A DNA stretch of 64,000 nucleotides, taken from NCBI GenBank assembly GCA_045643185.1, contig JAZUKH010000279.1, forward strand, positions 1 through 64,000, in the 5' to 3' direction. The DNA comes from RGIG464 sp045643185. GTDB lineage: Bacteria; Myxococcota_A; Bradymonadia; UBA4248. Position 1 is the first letter of the stretch. Each line of letters opens with the position of its first letter. A program made the translations under genes and the position numbers. The notes below the pieces were generated by a model. It saw only the letters and a list, made by a program, of their open reading frames with translations, made no database searches and was not told where the DNA came from. Shown here piece after piece: positions 10,425-19,839 of this stretch.

Positions 10425-12449
10425 ATGCTCAATTTAGTAAACCTGTTACTGGTTTTGACCATATCTGCCATCATGACGGGCAGCAATGCGAATGTTGGCC
10501 CAGGCGGACCGGGCATGATGCCGCCACCCGGCGGACACGGCGGACCAGGCATGCCGCCACCGCCACCGATGATGCACGGCGACCTGACCGGCAAGACCGG
10601 TGAATTTATTCCCGTTCCAGAAGTGAACGTCATGCCCCCGCTTGAAGCCGAACCCACCTTCGATGCCTCTCAGTGTATTGCCATCGACCTCGCCCATGCC
10701 AAATCCCCCAACGACAACCTCGTGATCGTCAAAAACGACAAAGATGATCCGACCCAGATCGAGATCAAACTCGCCGTTGACAACGCCTGCATCAAACTCG
10801 TCGGTGCCTGGAACGGCAGCGTCGTTTTCAAAAATCCAAACAGTTACAACGCCAACGTCATTTTGGACAACGTCAAGCTGACCGCCAAAGACGGCGCTCC
10901 CGCTTTTCTCAAACTCAAAAGCTCCAGAAAAGACGCTGGTGTCCGCTATAACCTGCATTTGGTCGGTCAAAACACCATCGAAGGCGGCTACACAAAAAAA
11001 TCTAACAAAATCATTGAATGTGAACCGAGCCTCGACATCACCGGCACGGGCAGTTTGAACGTCATTGCCCACTATAAAACTGGCATTGACGTCGGCGACG
11101 CACTCAAGATCTACAACGGCACGACGCGTATTACCGTCGATCGCACAGAAAACACCGTTTGGGCTGCCAAAGATGACTCCGACCAAGTCGAAATCGAAAA
11201 AGGCTTCGGCATCAAAGCCACGAACAGCTTTGAAATGGTCGGTGGCGCACTCGTCATCAATGGACACGACACCAAGATCGACGACGGCTACCAGACGCGA
11301 GGCATCAAAGTCGACGGCAGTGAATCTGACTATGGCGCCGGTAAAGGCTTTATCAAGATCTCCAACGGCGATGTCGTCATTCAAACCGATGGCAAGGGCA
11401 TGTCCGCCGGTTGGAAAGTAAGCGAAGACGCTGAAACGCCGACCACGTCGGACGACCCGATACCCGACGTCATGATCTCCGGCGGTCGCTTCAGGATCAC
11501 GACGTTTAGCACGCCGATCGAGTCAATGGGATTCCCCGGTCAGAAAAAGGAAGTCGACCCCAACGCGACACCAGACCTTAGTCCCGAAGGCATCGAAGCC
11601 AAGCACCACCTCACGATCACAGGTGGCGAATTTCTTATTCGCACGACCGATGACGGCATTCAGGCCGCCGAAAAAGTCACGTTGGCCGGCGGCACCGGCA
11701 TCGTCATGTCTCCGGGCAACGACGCAGTCGACAGCAACGGCGTCATAGCCATCGACGGCGGCACCTGGGCGATCTTCGGCTCTGGGGCGCCTGAAACCGG
11801 GCTGGACGCGGATTCTTCCAAAAATGTCTCATACAGCGGCGGCTGGCTCTTCGCCATGGGAGGCGATAACAACGCGCCCGGCACGGTCACCGCGCCCGGC
11901 TCGTTCGTTCAAAAATCCAATGGCGGACATGGTGGACCCGGCGGACATGGCGGTCCCGGCAGACATGGCGGACCAGGCGAGATGATGCCGCCACAGGATG
12001 GCATGGGCGGACCCGGCGGACGACCCGGTGACATGATGCCGCCACCAGGTGGCATGGGCGGACCCGGCGGCGAACAGGTCAAACTGGCCGGCAAATACAT
12101 CGCCGTCACAGCCGTCGATTCTGACGACGTCATTGCCGCAGTACGTGTGCCCGACAGCTACGAAGGCGGCTCCGGAATCCTCGTCCTCAACGACGCCTTC
12201 GTCAAAGACACGGTCTATACGCTCCACATCGGCCCAGACCTCCAGGCTGCGTCCGACGCGACCTGGTATGGCGACGTCATTCTGAACGGCAATGCCAAAG
12301 TCTCGGGCGGCGAAAGTGAACCCGTCACAGGCGGCCTTTCGACCGGTCACGACATGGGACCGGGCGGTCCCGGCGGTCATCGAGGCCCGCGCGGTCAACA
12401 AAGTCGCGCGGCCAAGATCATGAACGCCATCATTATGTCGATCCGCTAA
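10425..12449 (+). CDS. secreted carbohydrate-binding-type (DUF4353-like) protein with Gly/Pro-rich repeats
   Basis: Predicted exported protein of 674 residues. A hydrophobic N-terminus (LVNLLLVLTISAIMTG) lacks the usual positive charge, so the signal is atypical. Residues about 25-50 and 500-550 are rich in GGPG, PPGG and MMPPP repeats. The centre (about 80-480) is a repetitive beta structure with SGGRFRI, ITGGEFLIRTTDDGIQA, GNDAVDSNGVIAIDGGTWAIFG and GLDADSSKNVSYSGG. That pattern matches the DUF4353/Cthe_2159-like beta-helix family, reported to bind acidic polysaccharide. The C-terminus is again Gly-rich and ends basic. Polysaccharide binding or a cell-surface coat role is family-based inference. 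Confidence 0.75.
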   Translation: MLNLVNLLLVLTISAIMTGSNANVGPGGPGMMPPPGGHGGPGMPPPPPMMHGDLTGKTGEFIPVPEVNVMPPLEAEPTFDASQCIAIDLAHAKSPNDNLVIVKNDKDDPTQIEIKLAVDNACIKLVGAWNGSVVFKNPNSYNANVILDNVKLTAKDGAPAFLKLKSSRKDAGVRYNLHLVGQNTIEGGYTKKSNKIIECEPSLDITGTGSLNVIAHYKTGIDVGDALKIYNGTTRITVDRTENTVWAAKDDSDQVEIEKGFGIKATNSFEMVGGALVINGHDTKIDDGYQTRGIKVDGSESDYGAGKGFIKISNGDVVIQTDGKGMSAGWKVSEDAETPTTSDDPIPDVMISGGRFRITTFSTPIESMGFPGQKKEVDPNATPDLSPEGIEAKHHLTITGGEFLIRTTDDGIQAAEKVTLAGGTGIVMSPGNDAVDSNGVIAIDGGTWAIFGSGAPETGLDADSSKNVSYSGGWLFAMGGDNNAPGTVTAPGSFVQKSNGGHGGPGGHGGPGRHGGPGEMMPPQDGMGGPGGRPGDMMPPPGGMGGPGGEQVKLAGKYIAVTAVDSDDVIAAVRVPDSYEGGSGILVLNDAFVKDTVYTLHIGPDLQAASDATWYGDVILNGNAKVSGGESEPVTGGLSTGHDMGPGGPGGHRGPRGQQSRAAKIMNAIIMSIR

Positions 12450-12460
12450 CGCGACCAAAC

Positions 12461-12487
12461 GTAGAGACGCATTTTTCGCGTCTCTAC
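12461..12487. repeat. GTAGAGACG palindrome
   Basis: Perfect 10-bp hairpin GTAGAGACGC/GCGTCTCTAC with a 7-base loop, 11 bases after the preceding stop. The same GTAGAGACG palindrome recurs inside larger repeats at 37013-37040 and 50731-50759. It may also act as a terminator, although no T tract follows. Confidence 0.75.
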
Positions 12488-12603
12488 CAACGATGGCTCA
12501 ACGCCAGCTTGTCTAGCATGACGATTTATTCCCTGTTTTCGCGCCGTTATGCTACCATGCGCGCGCTGCATGATGCGGCGACGCATGAAAAAAGGATTTT
12601 GAT

Positions 12604-14430
12604 ATGTGCGGAATTACAGGATGTGCCGGAACGACGAACTGCGTTCCGATGATGATCGAAGCATTAGGCCGACTCGCCTATCGTGGTTATGATTCAGCAG
12701 GCGTAGCGGTTTGTGATAATGGTAAAATTCTTCTTCGACGTGAACACGGAAAACTCGAAAACCTGAAGTTATTGCTGGAAAAACTCCCCATTGAAGGTAA
12801 GACCGGCATTGGGCACACGCGTTGGGCAACACACGGACGTCCGAGCGAGTCAAATGCCCATCCACAATGTTATGGCAAGATCGCCATCGTTCATAACGGC
12901 ATCATCGAAAACTTTTTAACGCTTCGCAGTGACCTCGAAGCACAAGGCCACATTTTTTCGTCCGAGACCGACACCGAGATCGTCGCGCACCTGATTTCAG
13001 ATGCTTACGAAGCGAGCGGTGACTTTCCGCGTGCCGTGCGTGAAGGTCTGGCTCAGGTGCGCGGCGCATACGCCATCGTCGCCATTTGCGCTGACTGCCC
13101 AGACGAACTCATTGCCGCACGCATGCAAAGTCCACTTCTGATCGGTCTCGGTGACGAAATGAATTTTGCGACGAGTGACATTTCTGCGGTACTCGCCTAC
13201 ACACGTCGCTTCGTCTTTATGGAAGACGGCGACTTCGCCCGTCTGACACACGACCAGGTCACGTTTTTTAATGCCAATGGCGAAACGCTCAAACGCGAAC
13301 CCAAAACGATCGAATGGGACGTGCACGCCGCTGAAAAACAAGGCTACGCCCACTACATGCTCAAAGAGATCTTCGAGCAGCCGGCCAAGATCACCGATAC
13401 CTTCCGCGGCCGCATCATGAGCGAGTCCGCATCCGTTAACCTCGACGCCGACATCTGCGCCCTGGAACTCGAAAAAGCCGAACGCATCCAGATCGTCGCG
13501 TGCGGAACCAGTTATCACGCAGGCCTTATCGGCAAATACATGATCGAAAAAATGGCCCGTGTCCCCGTCGAAGTCGATGTCGCAAGCGAATACCGTTACC
13601 GCGACCCCATCTTGTGCGGCCGTGACGGATTTATTGCCATCAGTCAAAGCGGCGAAACCGCCGACACTTATGCGTGTGTCAAAATGGCGCGCGCGGCCCA
13701 TGCCAGGATCCTGTCGATCTGCAACGTCATGGATTCCAGCATTGCACGCGCGTCCAACGCCACGTTCTACACGCGTGCCGACCCCGAGATCGGCGTGGCC
13801 TCGACCAAAGCCTTCACGACCCAGGTAGCCTCGCTCATGTTGCTCGCCATTCACCTCGGTCGAAAACGCGGCACCTTGTCGGTCGAACGCGCCCATGAAT
13901 GCCTCGAAGCCATCCGTCGCGCCCCAAAAGAAATGGAAAAAATGCTCGAACAGTCCGAACGCGTCCGAAAAACCGCGCAAAAACTCCTTCGAGCCAACTC
14001 GTTCCTCTATCTCGGACGACACGTCCACTACCCCATCGCCCTCGAAGGCGCGCTCAAACTCAAAGAGATCACCTACATCCACGCGGAAGCCTATCCAAGC
14101 GGCGAGATGAAACACGGTCCCATCGCGCTCATCGACGATCGACTCCCCGTCATCGTCATCGCCCCCAAAAACTCTACTTACGAAAAGACCCTGTCCAACC
14201 TTCAGGAAGTGCGCGCACGCGGTGGTCGCATTATCAGCATCGTTTCAGAAGGCGACGAACAGATCTCAAAACTCTCTGAAGCCGCCTTCACCATCCCGGA
14301 TTGCGACGAATTCGTTCAGCCGCTCTACTCCGTTCTCTATCTCCAACTGCTCGCCTATCACCTTGCCGATCTGCTCGGTCACGACGTCGATCACCCAAGA
14401 AATCTGGCCAAATCCGTCACCGTCGAGTAA
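12604..14430 (+). CDS. glmS: glucosamine-fructose-6-phosphate aminotransferase (isomerising)
   Basis: Makes glucosamine-6-phosphate from fructose-6-phosphate and glutamine, the first step to UDP-GlcNAc for peptidoglycan and LPS. The 608 residues are full length. Cys2 (MCGITGC) is the glutaminase nucleophile, followed by LAYRGYDSAGVAV and TRWATHG. Two SIS sugar-binding domains occupy about 285-600, with ACGTSYHA, SQSGETADT and STKAFTTQ. It ends DHPRNLAKSVTVE as usual. AAGGA precedes the ATG. A small membrane protein gene follows after 18 bases and is probably co-transcribed. No glmS ribozyme is evident upstream. Confidence 0.97.
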   Translation: MCGITGCAGTTNCVPMMIEALGRLAYRGYDSAGVAVCDNGKILLRREHGKLENLKLLLEKLPIEGKTGIGHTRWATHGRPSESNAHPQCYGKIAIVHNGIIENFLTLRSDLEAQGHIFSSETDTEIVAHLISDAYEASGDFPRAVREGLAQVRGAYAIVAICADCPDELIAARMQSPLLIGLGDEMNFATSDISAVLAYTRRFVFMEDGDFARLTHDQVTFFNANGETLKREPKTIEWDVHAAEKQGYAHYMLKEIFEQPAKITDTFRGRIMSESASVNLDADICALELEKAERIQIVACGTSYHAGLIGKYMIEKMARVPVEVDVASEYRYRDPILCGRDGFIAISQSGETADTYACVKMARAAHARILSICNVMDSSIARASNATFYTRADPEIGVASTKAFTTQVASLMLLAIHLGRKRGTLSVERAHECLEAIRRAPKEMEKMLEQSERVRKTAQKLLRANSFLYLGRHVHYPIALEGALKLKEITYIHAEAYPSGEMKHGPIALIDDRLPVIVIAPKNSTYEKTLSNLQEVRARGGRIISIVSEGDEQISKLSEAAFTIPDCDEFVQPLYSVLYLQLLAYHLADLLGHDVDHPRNLAKSVTVE

Positions 14431-14448
14431 CGCATCGATCTCTATCCT

Positions 14449-14970
14449 ATGAAAAAACTTCTCATCATTTTTAGTCTCTTTTTGGCAACACTCACGGCGC
14501 CCTTCGCAGTTCATGAAGCCCAAGCCGAGCCAACCATCACGTCAGGCGTCGTCGAGGATCCATCCAGTCCCTATTTGCGCGGCTTTTCCGAGATCGCCTT
14601 TGGGGCTCTTTTTGGCGCAGCGGCCGCCGGCGCACCGATCCTCACGGGCGTTTTCACCGATCCATTTCACCTGGCAGCACCGCTGTCTATCGCCGCAGTC
14701 CTCTATCCCGCAGGCGTAGCAAGCGGCATGATCCTGGGCGGCTATTTGACCGATTCCTATTCAAATTACTGGGCACCGTTTGTCGGCGCCTACGCCGGTG
14801 CCATCGTCGCCGATGTCACAGCCTATTTTCTCGTCGACAAATACCCCACGTTTTCGGCCTTCCTCGTCATGATCCTGCCCATCATCACCTCGGCCGTCGC
14901 CACCGAAGTCTCGCACACCCGTAACAAAAAAGAGGCCTACTACCCCGTCCTGCTCACCTTCCCATTTTAA
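14449..14970 (+). CDS. exported hydrophobic protein, 173 aa
   Basis: Unrecognised protein with a clear Sec signal (MKKLLIIFSLFLATLTAPF, cleavage probably after AQA near 25). Several Gly/Ala-rich hydrophobic stretches follow (near 45-65, 80-100, 105-128, 135-150), suggesting a small multispanning or barrel-like membrane protein. The last residue is Phe, often seen in outer-membrane barrels. The gene lies 18 bases after glmS and probably shares its transcript. No function is assigned. Confidence 0.75.
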   Translation: MKKLLIIFSLFLATLTAPFAVHEAQAEPTITSGVVEDPSSPYLRGFSEIAFGALFGAAAAGAPILTGVFTDPFHLAAPLSIAAVLYPAGVASGMILGGYLTDSYSNYWAPFVGAYAGAIVADVTAYFLVDKYPTFSAFLVMILPIITSAVATEVSHTRNKKEAYYPVLLTFPF

Positions 14971-14985
14971 TTCTTTTATTGTGTA

Positions 14986-15050
14986 GACGGGGCTATGCGC
15001 GTTGCGCATACGCCCCGTCGGCGCGCTATTGGCAAGCCAATACGCGCGCC
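14986..15050. repeat. two bulged-C REP-like hairpins, R3
   Basis: Two adjacent hairpins share the recurrent asymmetric pattern. The first (14986-15019) is GACGGGGC-TATGCGC paired with GCGCATA-C-GCCCCGTC. The second (15020-15050) is GGCGCGC-TATTGGC paired with GCCAATA-C-GCGCGCC. In each, a single C after ATA is unpaired. Confidence 0.85.
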
Positions 15051-15074
15051 TGCGCTCAACCAACGAGATCAGCC

Positions 15075-15548
15075 ATGTTCACCGAACTCATTGAATTCCT
15101 CAAGTCGCTCAAAACAGCCCAGACCATCGAGTATAAACGCGCAAACGAGACGGTCGCAGCCCCCATGTGTGCCACGAGTCTGTCTGCAGGTTCCGACATT
15201 CGAAGCAACGAAAACCTGACGCTGCGCGCCCATCAACGTGCCCTCGTCCATACAGGCCTGTTTTTGAAGATCCCACGCAATTTCTTCCTCGACATTCGCC
15301 CGCGCTCCGGGTTGGCGCTCAAACACGGCATCACCCTGCTCAACACGCCCGCGACGGTCGATGCCGATTACCGTGGCGAGATCATGGTCCTCATGCTCAA
15401 CACAAGCGACACGGATTTTGAGATCCACGCGGGCGACCGAATTGCGCAGGCACTCCTCATGCGCCGCTATGACGTCACCTGGAAACCCGTCGATGCCCTC
15501 GACCAAACGACGCGCGGCACCAATGGCTTCGGATCAAGCGGCATTTAA
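15075..15548 (+). CDS. dut: dUTPase
   Basis: Hydrolyses dUTP to dUMP and pyrophosphate, keeping uracil out of DNA and supplying thymidylate synthesis. All five trimeric dUTPase motifs are present in 157 residues: AGSDIRS, PRSGLALKHG, NTPATVDADYRGEI, GDRIAQALL and RGTNGFGSSG. About 15 residues precede the usual N-terminus; ATG 15075 has no strong Shine-Dalgarno, and an internal ATG at 15165 would cut the first strand. The REP-like pair R3 lies immediately upstream. A small unknown gene follows after 44 bases. Confidence 0.92.
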   Translation: MFTELIEFLKSLKTAQTIEYKRANETVAAPMCATSLSAGSDIRSNENLTLRAHQRALVHTGLFLKIPRNFFLDIRPRSGLALKHGITLLNTPATVDADYRGEIMVLMLNTSDTDFEIHAGDRIAQALLMRRYDVTWKPVDALDQTTRGTNGFGSSGI

Positions 15549-15592
15549 CACCGTGTCTCAATTGACACGTTTGTCTCAAAAAAGGCTCAAAC

Positions 15593-15847
15593 ATGTCTGA
15601 TCAAGACGGCATCCTTTCACACAACCAGGTTTTACAGCGCGGCACAAACTTCGACCTTCTGTCGTATAATGCCGACCAATCACTGGTCCTGGACGATTTC
15701 GAAGTTTGTGGCGGCAAGCCCTTCACAGGGCTCGCCTATGAACTCCAACGTTCCAAAAAACTCGCCTGGTATGCCTACTTCAACGCGGGCAAACGACTAA
15801 ACCCAGTCATTCGCTTTGACGCTGACGAAAAACCGACACACGGTTAA
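15593..15847 (+). CDS. small hypothetical protein with MORN-like motif
   Basis: 84-residue cytoplasmic protein. The segment GGKPFTGLAYELQRSKKLAW followed by YAYFNAGKR resembles a MORN-type repeat (as in YwqK-like proteins), but only about one and a half repeats are present. AAAAGG lies 8 bases before the ATG. It is probably co-transcribed with dut. Function unknown. Confidence 0.62.
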   Translation: MSDQDGILSHNQVLQRGTNFDLLSYNADQSLVLDDFEVCGGKPFTGLAYELQRSKKLAWYAYFNAGKRLNPVIRFDADEKPTHG

Positions 15848-15908
15848 GACGAGCCACACAACGCTAATGGCTCAATCAACCGCGTCATAACGCAACACGA
15901 TCGTTGAA

Positions 15909-15981
15909 GGCCCCTGCCAGGCGAAGGGGTAGCGGCGTATTGGCAAAGCCAATAGCCGCGTAGGGGAAGGCTTTCCCCTAC
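15909..15981 (+). repeat. composite REP-like palindrome, copy R4
   Basis: The cleanest copy: left arm CCCTGCCAGGCGAAGGG, then GTAG plus the bulged hairpin GCGGC-G-TATTGGC/GCCAATA-GCCGC, then the GTAGGGGAAGG/CTTTCCCCTAC hairpin. It lies between genes ending head-on. Confidence 0.88.
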
Positions 15982-16031
15982 AAATCCAAATGCCGAAGTC
16001 AATCCAAATGCCGAAGTGACTCGAACGGCAC

Positions 16032-16059
16032 AAAAAAAAGGCGCAACCGAAGTTGCGCC
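16032..16059 (-). terminator. intrinsic terminator of the Cys-rich lipoprotein gene
   Basis: On the minus strand: 8-bp stem GGCGCAAC/GTTGCGCC with a TTCG loop, followed by T8. It lies 57 bases after the stop of the 116-residue gene. Confidence 0.9.
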
Positions 16060-16116
16060 AAGTCGACACCTTTGTGTCACACTGCACCCCAAACGTTGCA
16101 GTGCGATCAACTCATA

Positions 16117-16467
16117 TTAACGCGGCCAGCAGGCGTAGTCCACTGCACAATACTCATATCTTGTATCGCAGTTGTAATCGCCCGTGCAATACGGACGGCA
16201 GTTACCGTCAGAAGCACAGATCTCAGAGGTCGTGCAGCTGGAGCCATCGACGCAACCACCATAGCAAAGACCATCGGCAGCGCAGTATTCATTCCAACCG
16301 CAATCCGTGTGATAGTGGCAACGTGAATAACAGTGGTGATCTACCGCACAGTACTCATCATAACCACATTCGTAGTCATAATCACAACCATCTTCAACGA
16401 TGATGCAACCATTCAGACCAAATGCGGCAAAACAAAGCGTCAAAAGGGATAATGCGATTTTCTTCAT
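16117..16467 (-). CDS. small Cys-rich lipoprotein
   Basis: 116 residues with a lipoprotein signal (MKKIALSLLTLCFAAFGLNG before Cys21). The mature part is an acidic, Cys- and Tyr-rich repeat of the form C-x(3)-DCGW/DE-YCA-x-D-x-x-C, about four units, with roughly 20 Cys that presumably form disulfides outside the cytoplasm. The same style of Cys repeat appears in the N-terminal half of the divergent neighbour at 16756. GGAG lies 8 bases before the ATG. Function unknown; a surface or periplasmic structural role is a guess. Confidence 0.8.
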   Translation of the reverse strand: MKKIALSLLTLCFAAFGLNGCIIVEDGCDYDYECGYDEYCAVDHHCYSRCHYHTDCGWNEYCAADGLCYGGCVDGSSCTTSEICASDGNCRPYCTGDYNCDTRYEYCAVDYACWPR

Positions 16468-16755
16468 AGCGGAATCTCCTAGATCAAATCTGAATGATCA
16501 AATCATTCATCAATATAGATTGAGTATACGCAAAGCGTAACTAACGAACAACAGAATAAACTGCTTTTGGGAAAGCGACCGGTCATCGCGACGATGGCCA
16601 ATCGTTTTCTCAGAAACAATGACGGGAAATAAATCAACAATCGTGCCAAATTATTAGAAAAGAAAAATAATTTTCTCTTTTAAGCAGAACAAACATGCGC
16701 TAATAAGTGATCAGGATAAGTATTTTAATGTTGTAGCTTATCAAAGGAGAACAGA

Positions 16756-19722
16756 ATGAAACAAAAGCTCATTTTTTTTGCGGGCATGATGTCAGCTTTG
16801 CTGATGTCAGCCTGCGACGACGATTCTATCAAACTCAACGCGACTTTGGCGGGTGAAGGTGAAGACTGTACCTTAAATGATTGCGAAGACGGTCTCACCT
16901 GCGATGAAGAAAGCCAGGTCTGTGTGAAGTCAGAGGAGATTCCTCCGTCTGATTTGTGTGCCAACAAAAAATGCGACACCAACCAGGTCTGCAAGAACGG
17001 CAAATGTGTCGCCAAAGACAAAGAGAACGGCGGCGAATGCGGTGGCAAAACGTGTGCGGAAGACGAGATCTGCAACAATGCCACGTGCATCAACGAAGAT
17101 CGAGTCTGCCCCGACACCATCTGCGCCGAAGACGAGATCTGCTACAAAGATAAAGAATGCCTCAAACGCGGTAACTGCGACGGCCATGCCTGTAATGAAG
17201 GCCAACTCTGTTTGAACGGCATCTGCCACGATCCCGGCGATTGCGGTGGACTCACCTGTAACTCAAACGAAGTCTGTGAAAAGAATGTCTGTCGACAGTA
17301 CGGAACTTGTGGCGGTTTCAAGTGTTTTTCAGACGAAGTCTGTAACTTCGACGAATGTCTGCCCCAAGGCCCGTGCGGCGGCGCGCTTTGCAAGGACACC
17401 CAGTTCTGTGCCAACGGCCACTGCCAAAACAAAGAGCTCTGTAACGACATCTATTGCGCCCCTGGCCAAGTCTGTGTCGATGGCGTCTGCGCCAACGGCC
17501 CCCAATGTGTCATCGATGAAAAGTTTCTGACGCGTTGTGGCGATAACTGTTGTACGGAAAAAGAATTCTGCGGCGACCGAAGCCATTGCTGCTCCTACGA
17601 AAATGCCTGCGGACAGGATTGCTGCCAGGACGGCGAACAATGCGTCAACGAAATGTGCCACAGAATCTGCGAACATGACCGCTGTGAACAACTTGACGGG
17701 TCTGAAATCTGCTGCGACGCCGGCGAGATTTGCGTTTCTAACCAGTGTTTCAAACCGCAGACGTCATGCATCGACTCGTATATGTGCGATAACAGCGAAT
17801 ATTGCGACACCGCCACGAACACCTGTCTGCCCAAGCCCCAAACGGAAGCCTGCATGGCCACTCCGAAAGGCGGCGCCGTCATTCCGACACAGCTTTGGTA
17901 TTGGGGAAGCGGAAACCTCGCTCCAAGCGCGTCGGAATTCCCCAATCACCGTGACGTCATGTCTTCACCAATGGTCGCCGACGTGGACGGGGATGGTGAC
18001 GCAGAAGTCATCTTCAACTCCTTCAACGGCAGCTGGAATGGTAACGGCATTCTTCGCATCCTCGATGGCAAAACAGGAAAAATGAAGGCCTTCAGTAACG
18101 GCAATCCATACACGGATGGCGGAAGCCAAACCGCCGTTGGCGACATCATCCCCAGTAATCCGGGACTCGAAATCGTCACAAGCACTGCAGTCACGATCAA
18201 TGGTGCCACCTATTATAAACTCGCCGTGTTTGACAATAAGGCAAAACTCATTTGGCAGCATACAGAAGGCGAGTACCACGAATGTGGACAGGGCGGCCCG
18301 GGGATCGCTGACTTTAATGGCGACGGATTACCAGAAGTTTATAGCCGATACAACGTCTTTAACGGACAAACCGGGGAACTCATCGCCAGAGAAAGCTGTG
18401 CCACGTGCGGTGAAAACAACGTACAACACGCCTATAACGAATACCCCGTCGCGGCGGATATCAACGAAGATGGCACGCTCGAACTCGTCGGCGGCAATGT
18501 CGCCTACAAAGTCATATTCCCTGACAAAGAACATAACGTCGCCGGAAAGCTCGAGCCCATTTACTTCAGAGATGATCTCTCGGATGGCTACCCGGCGATC
18601 GGTGACCTTGACAACGATGGGCATCCTGAAGTCGTGATCGTTCAACCGAATGGCAACAGTTCACTCATGGCGATTCATGGCAAAGACGGCTCCAATTTCT
18701 GGGACAAACCGATTGATACCTCCAGCATTGGCCTCGGCGGACCTGCTACGATCGCCAACCTTGACAATACGCCGGAACCCGAGATCACATTTGCGGGTAA
18801 ATACAAATACATGGCATACAACGCCAAAGGCGAGCTCTTGTGGTCACGCTTCACCCACGACCAGACCTCTGGCAAAACAGGCTCCTCCGTTTTCGATTTC
18901 GACGGCGATGGCAGAGCCGACGTTGTCTATGCTGACGAGTATTTCCTCCGCGTTTACGACGGCCAAACAGGCAACACCAAGTTCTGTAAATGCAACACGT
19001 CAGGTACTCACTGGGAATACCCCGTTATCGCTGACGTCAATAACGATGACCACGCTGAGATCGTCGTGGCAGGCAACACCACATGCAACATGACAAGCTG
19101 TCCAACTTCACTGTCCGTGAACGACGGATGGGACGAATGCGTTGACAGCATCATGAAATCCCCCAACGCAGCTGACCGAGCAGGCATCCGCGGCGTTCGT
19201 GTCTTCTCGAGCCCCGACCGCGACTGGGTCAATACGCGCAAAATTTATAACCAACACGCCTATAGCATCACCAACGTTTCTGATGATGGAACCATCCCAA
19301 GACACCCCAAAAAGAACTGGGAGATCGACAACCTCAACAACTTTCGTCTTAACGTTCAGCCGGGCGCAAACTACCTGCCCGACCTGTCGATCAAAAACGT
19401 TTCGTCGAGTATGACCTGCTCTGATAACCTCCCGCTCTACTTCACCGTCCAAAACGTCGGTTGGGCAACCGCTCTGCCCGGCATTCAGATAAATATCTTC
19501 TCAAGCGCGAGTGCAAACGGTTCCTACGAGAAGCTCGGTTCTATCTCGACCACACGTATGCTGCGCGCAAGCGAAAGCGAAGACCTCGCCTTCACCATCA
19601 AACAAGAACAAATCAAGTCTAATCCGCTCTACCTCGAACTCACCTTTGATGAGACTGCACCCACAGAATGCCGAAACGACAACAATACGGCATTCTACGC
19701 GCTGACCTGCGCCATTTACTAA
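16756..19722 (+). CDS. large Cys-rich FG-GAP/VCBS-repeat lipoprotein
   Basis: 988-residue surface-type lipoprotein. The signal MKQKLIFFAGMMSALLMSA precedes Cys20. Residues about 30-370 are a run of short Cys motifs (C-G-G-x-x-C, DEVC, DCCQDGEQC). Residues about 375-800 hold FG-GAP/VCBS units with calcium-type cores: DVDGDGDAE, DFNGDGLPE, DINEDGTLE, DLDNDGHPE, DFDGDGRAD and DVNNDDHAE, suggesting a beta-propeller. A W-x-RKIYNQHAYSITNV block near 840 precedes a CARDB-like C-terminal domain. A paralogue of the same plan lies at 38380. Adhesion or ligand binding outside the cell is family-based inference. AAGGAGA precedes the ATG. Confidence 0.88.
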   Translation: MKQKLIFFAGMMSALLMSACDDDSIKLNATLAGEGEDCTLNDCEDGLTCDEESQVCVKSEEIPPSDLCANKKCDTNQVCKNGKCVAKDKENGGECGGKTCAEDEICNNATCINEDRVCPDTICAEDEICYKDKECLKRGNCDGHACNEGQLCLNGICHDPGDCGGLTCNSNEVCEKNVCRQYGTCGGFKCFSDEVCNFDECLPQGPCGGALCKDTQFCANGHCQNKELCNDIYCAPGQVCVDGVCANGPQCVIDEKFLTRCGDNCCTEKEFCGDRSHCCSYENACGQDCCQDGEQCVNEMCHRICEHDRCEQLDGSEICCDAGEICVSNQCFKPQTSCIDSYMCDNSEYCDTATNTCLPKPQTEACMATPKGGAVIPTQLWYWGSGNLAPSASEFPNHRDVMSSPMVADVDGDGDAEVIFNSFNGSWNGNGILRILDGKTGKMKAFSNGNPYTDGGSQTAVGDIIPSNPGLEIVTSTAVTINGATYYKLAVFDNKAKLIWQHTEGEYHECGQGGPGIADFNGDGLPEVYSRYNVFNGQTGELIARESCATCGENNVQHAYNEYPVAADINEDGTLELVGGNVAYKVIFPDKEHNVAGKLEPIYFRDDLSDGYPAIGDLDNDGHPEVVIVQPNGNSSLMAIHGKDGSNFWDKPIDTSSIGLGGPATIANLDNTPEPEITFAGKYKYMAYNAKGELLWSRFTHDQTSGKTGSSVFDFDGDGRADVVYADEYFLRVYDGQTGNTKFCKCNTSGTHWEYPVIADVNNDDHAEIVVAGNTTCNMTSCPTSLSVNDGWDECVDSIMKSPNAADRAGIRGVRVFSSPDRDWVNTRKIYNQHAYSITNVSDDGTIPRHPKKNWEIDNLNNFRLNVQPGANYLPDLSIKNVSSSMTCSDNLPLYFTVQNVGWATALPGIQINIFSSASANGSYEKLGSISTTRMLRASESEDLAFTIKQEQIKSNPLYLELTFDETAPTECRNDNNTAFYALTCAIY

Positions 19723-19737
19723 ACTCACGTTCCGTTC

Positions 19738-19755
19738 CCGGGGCAAAAGCCCCGG
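19738..19755 (+). terminator. GC hairpin after the FG-GAP gene
   Basis: 7-bp stem CCGGGGC/GCCCCGG with an AAAA loop, 15 bases after the stop. There is no T tract, so it may be a weak terminator or an RNA 3'-end stabiliser. Confidence 0.4.
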
Positions 19756-19839
19756 TGAACCTCCAAAATTTGCTGATTACTTCACCTCGTGCGAAAACGT
19801 TCGCGTTTTGTGGCTCTTTCATTCACATGAGGTGAAATT

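Noticed and set aside
12541..12603. glmS ribozyme or riboswitch upstream of glmS
   Set aside because: The leader is about 150 bases and its only clear structure is the GTAGAGACG palindrome shared with other loci; no ribozyme core is visible.
12997..14115. 372-codon minus-strand open frame opposite glmS
   Set aside because: glmS is full length with all motifs; the antisense product has no recognisable features.
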